From an uncultured Eubacteriales bacterium (GTDB lineage Bacteria; Bacillota; Clostridia; Oscillospirales; Acutalibacteraceae), in contig CAKUPP010000011.1 in the NCBI GenBank assembly GCA_934675165.1, positions 1-34,347 on the forward strand: a DNA stretch of 34,347 bases. Direction: 5' to 3'. The notes under the pieces were generated by a model. The model ran no database searches. It saw nothing but the letters and a program-made list of their open reading frames with translations, and was not told the origin of the DNA. Every line of letters starts with the position of its first letter. The first letter of the stretch is position 1. A program made the translations under genes and the position numbers. Below are positions 32,067 to 34,347 of this stretch, piece by piece.

Positions 32067-33173
32067 ATGGATTTTTATAAGAAGTTAGTAGCAATTGCGT
32101 TGTCTTGTACTGTTGTTGGTATGGCAGGAGGAAATGTTTCGTTTTTTGCAGAAGAAGCTGTTGAAATACCTACTGACGCAGTTTCACAAAAAAATGAAAG
32201 TAACTTTAGTAAATATATTAAACATGGTGTGGAGATTGGTGCAGGTATTTTGGGTGCTGTTGGTTGTGCGGCTTTTGTGACAAAGTTGTATTTAATGAAT
32301 CGCGAGAAAGATGAGCAAATTGAACAGCTTAGAGAAATCATAAGTAGTAAATGCAGTGATTTGAAGTCGGTTGGTATTTCAGAAAATGACGGAGTAGAAT
32401 TTTTGAAAAAAAGATCAGAAGAAATTCAAAATGTATTACAAAAAAAAATTGAACAGAATAATGAATTGTCTCAAAAAATTGAAGAATGTGAACGTAACAA
32501 TAAGAATGTGAGTGATGAATTGCAGAAAGTATATGATTGTTGGGCGTGTAGTACTCTTTATAGTGAACCACATAAATTTGAAGGAAAAGAAAAGGAAGGA
32601 AAAAAAGAAGGGAAAAAAAAGAAAAGCGAGTTGTTCAGTAGTAGGTATCTATCGATAAAGAGGCTAATATATATTTTTGTATATGCTCCTAAACATAAAG
32701 ATGAAGATATATTGGAATCTTTTTCTAAAAATATTACAGCATCATACAGGGATATCAATGGTACCATAATTTCATATGGTGCAAACATAGAAAGATGGAA
32801 AATGTGGACAAATGAAAATGTTAATGGGTATTTGAATTTGTTGTTAAACGAGCTAGTTAAACATAATAAGTATAAAGGAGATAAAGGAAAAAATTTAGTG
32901 TATGTTGATAATGAGCGAGAAAACGAATTTAAATCCATGATTACATTTTTAGATGGTATAAATACTTTAACTAGTGGTAAAAAATTTGAAATAGCTAAAG
33001 AGATCAGTAAATGTGTGCTTGGACAAATTATTTTTCAAAAATTAGACAGTGAAAATGTAATATCTAGTGATTTAATGAAAAATGTGACTATAAAAATTAA
33101 TAGAGATTGTGCTGTGATAGAAAATTATATGGACTTTTTGAAGAAAGAAAAGGAAAGGGCAGTAAAAAAATGA
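32067..33173 (+). CDS. Exported coiled-coil protein A
   Basis: 368 residues. AGAGG lies 10 bases before the ATG at 32067. A signal peptide covers about 1-28 (MDFYKKLVAIALSCTVVGMAGG... FFA). A Gly/Ala-rich transmembrane helix follows (about 55-76, VEIGAGILGAVGCAAFVTKLYLM), then a coiled coil (about 78-160), a Lys/Glu/Gly-rich bridge (KEGKKEGKKKKSE) and a helical C-terminal domain of about 180 residues. No family recognised. The next gene overlaps its stop codon and has the same signal-helix-coil order, so the two look like diverged duplicates that may act together. A membrane-anchored or secreted role is inferred. Confidence 0.75.
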   Translation: MDFYKKLVAIALSCTVVGMAGGNVSFFAEEAVEIPTDAVSQKNESNFSKYIKHGVEIGAGILGAVGCAAFVTKLYLMNREKDEQIEQLREIISSKCSDLKSVGISENDGVEFLKKRSEEIQNVLQKKIEQNNELSQKIEECERNNKNVSDELQKVYDCWACSTLYSEPHKFEGKEKEGKKEGKKKKSELFSSRYLSIKRLIYIFVYAPKHKDEDILESFSKNITASYRDINGTIISYGANIERWKMWTNENVNGYLNLLLNELVKHNKYKGDKGKNLVYVDNERENEFKSMITFLDGINTLTSGKKFEIAKEISKCVLGQIIFQKLDSENVISSDLMKNVTIKINRDCAVIENYMDFLKKEKERAVKK

Positions 33174-34117
33174 TTAATAATTTTTTTAAAAAGATTATTG
33201 CATGTGTGTTTTGTGCATTGTTAGTTTTTTCAAGGTGTAATGCTTTAGATAAGAGTAGTTTTGTGAGTAAAAAGTTTGCCAAATCTGTTGGTAGTGTTAG
33301 TGGATATATGTTGGGAATGTTTGGCTTTGGAAAAATTATTTATGATGTTTTATTGAATATTAATATTAAAAGTGATAGAATTAAGGAGTTAAATGCAAAG
33401 ATTGAAATGTTTGATGTTATTATAAACAATTGTACTGAATATAATCAACAAGTGAAAATATTAAATGATGCCAATCTAAATTATAGGAAAAAGAATTCTG
33501 ATTTAAATGATAATTCAAACTTTTTAAATAATCATAAGGTTAATTTACAATTGTTAGATGATTACGCTGAAGGAGTGGCACAATGTTGTGTTGATTTATG
33601 CGGAATGGATGATAAAAGTGTTAATAATGTAGTTACTATTTTTTTGGCATGTACACCAAATAGTAATGAAAAGGAAGGAAATATTTTATCAGTAATGCAC
33701 TCATTGTTAGTACATAAATTATGTATGTTAAATGGAAATAAAGTTTTTGATGAATTGGATCGAATGATAGGATTTATTGTTAGGGGTGCTAATGATCCGA
33801 AGATTGTCAATAAAATGGGAAATATTGAAAATCAGAAAGGTAATTTAGCATCATACATTAAATATAATATATTGTGGAATGTAATTTCCAGCGCGAGTGC
33901 TTCTGAAAACAATTATAATTTTATTGGGAGCTCGGGTAAATATGAGCTTGATAAAAAGAAATATGCGAACTATATTTTGAAGTCTATTACGAATTATATT
34001 GAGGGAAAGGTAGATTATGATAGTTTGGATGCATTTGACGCAAATAATGAAAAAATGTGTTATATGGATAAATTGAAACAATTGCAACATTTAATTAAAT
34101 GTGTTAAGACAAATTAA
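33170..34117 (+). CDS. Exported coiled-coil protein B
   Basis: 315 residues. The ATG at 33170 overlaps the TGA of the preceding gene (ATGA), and AGGAAAGG lies about 11 bases upstream; longer versions would include coding sequence of that gene. A signal peptide covers about 1-25 (ending SRCNA before LDK). A Gly-rich hydrophobic segment (about 39-63, VGSVSGYMLGMFGFGKIIYDVLL) is followed by a coiled coil starting NIKSDRIKELNAKIE, which resembles NREKDEQIEQLREII at the same place in protein A, and a helical domain of about 200 residues. Function unknown. The shared order and weak likeness point to ancient duplication. Confidence 0.75.
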   Translation: MINNFFKKIIACVFCALLVFSRCNALDKSSFVSKKFAKSVGSVSGYMLGMFGFGKIIYDVLLNINIKSDRIKELNAKIEMFDVIINNCTEYNQQVKILNDANLNYRKKNSDLNDNSNFLNNHKVNLQLLDDYAEGVAQCCVDLCGMDDKSVNNVVTIFLACTPNSNEKEGNILSVMHSLLVHKLCMLNGNKVFDELDRMIGFIVRGANDPKIVNKMGNIENQKGNLASYIKYNILWNVISSASASENNYNFIGSSGKYELDKKKYANYILKSITNYIEGKVDYDSLDAFDANNEKMCYMDKLKQLQHLIKCVKTN

Positions 34118-34132
34118 AACAGCGAAACTACA

Positions 34133-34177
34133 CAAAAAGAGCTTATTTATAAATTTTAAAATATAAGCTCTTTTTTG
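34133..34177 (+). terminator. Terminator of the exported coiled-coil pair
   Basis: AAAAAGAGCTTAT and ATAAGCTCTTTTT pair over 13 bp around an AT-rich loop, ending in TTTTTTG. Confidence 0.88.
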
Positions 34178-34220
34178 CATTTCTAGTGGAAAATTAAAAT
34201 CAAGAATGTATTTTTATATA

Positions 34221-34250
34221 CAAAAAAACCATCCCCTAAAAGAGAACGGT
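34221..34250 (-). terminator. Terminator downstream of the tRNA gene
   Basis: Minus strand ACCGTTCTC and GGGGATGGT form a 9-bp stem with G-U pairs and a 5-base loop, followed by seven T. Confidence 0.7.
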
Positions 34251-34270
34251 AAAAAAACTTAAGCATATCA

Positions 34271-34347
34271 TGGTGGGCCATCTAGGACTCGAACCTAGGA
34301 CCGACCGGTTATGAGCCGGTTGCTCTAACCAACTGAGCTAATGGCCC
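34271..34347 (-). tRNA. tRNA with CAU anticodon (Met or Ile2)
   Basis: A complete 77-base cloverleaf with encoded CCA: acceptor GGGCCAT/ATGGCCC, D stem GCTC/GAGC, anticodon stem ACCGG/CCGGT with loop CTCATAA (anticodon CAU at 34311-34313), and T stem CTAGG/CCTAG with TTCGAGT. It is not an initiator, which lacks the first acceptor pair. CAU serves elongator Met, or Ile after lysidine modification by TilS; the arrangement resembles Firmicutes tRNA-Ile2, but I cannot settle it by eye. The 5' end coincides with the window edge. Confidence 0.93.

Overview
The window is a 34 kb piece of an AT-rich Firmicutes chromosome, most likely from Clostridia. The str operon, YaaL-BofA and SpoIIP, strong AGGAGG-type ribosome binding sites, TTGACA/TATAAT promoters and U-tailed terminators all fit that assignment. 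It is not a plasmid or prophage: single-copy housekeeping genes run through it. Between them sit many orphan secreted proteins, an ankyrin-repeat protein and a protein that looks like a eukaryotic WASP. I infer a host-associated, possibly intracellular, lineage. The sequence alone does not name the species.

Layout. 1-1.6 kb: the end of a PD-(D/E)XK (Rpn-type) gene, a TIGR04086-like membrane protein and yajC. 1.6-4.95 kb: one 997-residue protein with its own promoter and terminator. It has internal repeats, SH3-ligand-like proline motifs, a long Pro/Ala region, and a C-terminal WH2-like, central and acidic array ending in DEWTD; this is the standout of the window. 5.4-6.0 kb: yaaL-bofA. 6.1-8.9 kb: a secreted protein, a basic cytoplasmic-type protein and an exported ankyrin protein. 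9.0-13.2 kb, minus strand: spoIIP, two small membrane proteins, murC and rubrerythrin. 13.4-19.0 kb: a secreted protein, a small membrane protein, a 36-residue ORF coupled to tmcAL-folC, then comM and another secreted protein. 19.2-23.95 kb: rpsL-rpsG-fusA-tuf. 24.2-27.0 kb, minus strand: a surface protein and four tandem genes for small double-glycine-leader proteins with paired CxxC motifs. 27.2-31.6 kb: metK-pheS-pheT. 31.6-34.2 kb: a long leader and two overlapping, distantly similar exported proteins. The window ends with a complete tRNA with a CAU anticodon.

How the parts relate. The housekeeping genes cover translation (ribosomal proteins, elongation factors, PheRS, tRNA acetylation), cell wall synthesis (MurC), methyl and folate metabolism (MetK, FolC) and oxygen defence (rubrerythrin). 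BofA and SpoIIP indicate that parts of the endospore programme remain. The accessory genes mostly carry their own promoters or terminators and look like host-facing or surface products. The WASP-like protein, if delivered to a eukaryotic cytosol or exposed on the cell surface there, would be predicted to activate Arp2/3-dependent actin assembly. The GG-leader family is predicted to be exported by a peptidase-containing ABC transporter, which is not in this window.
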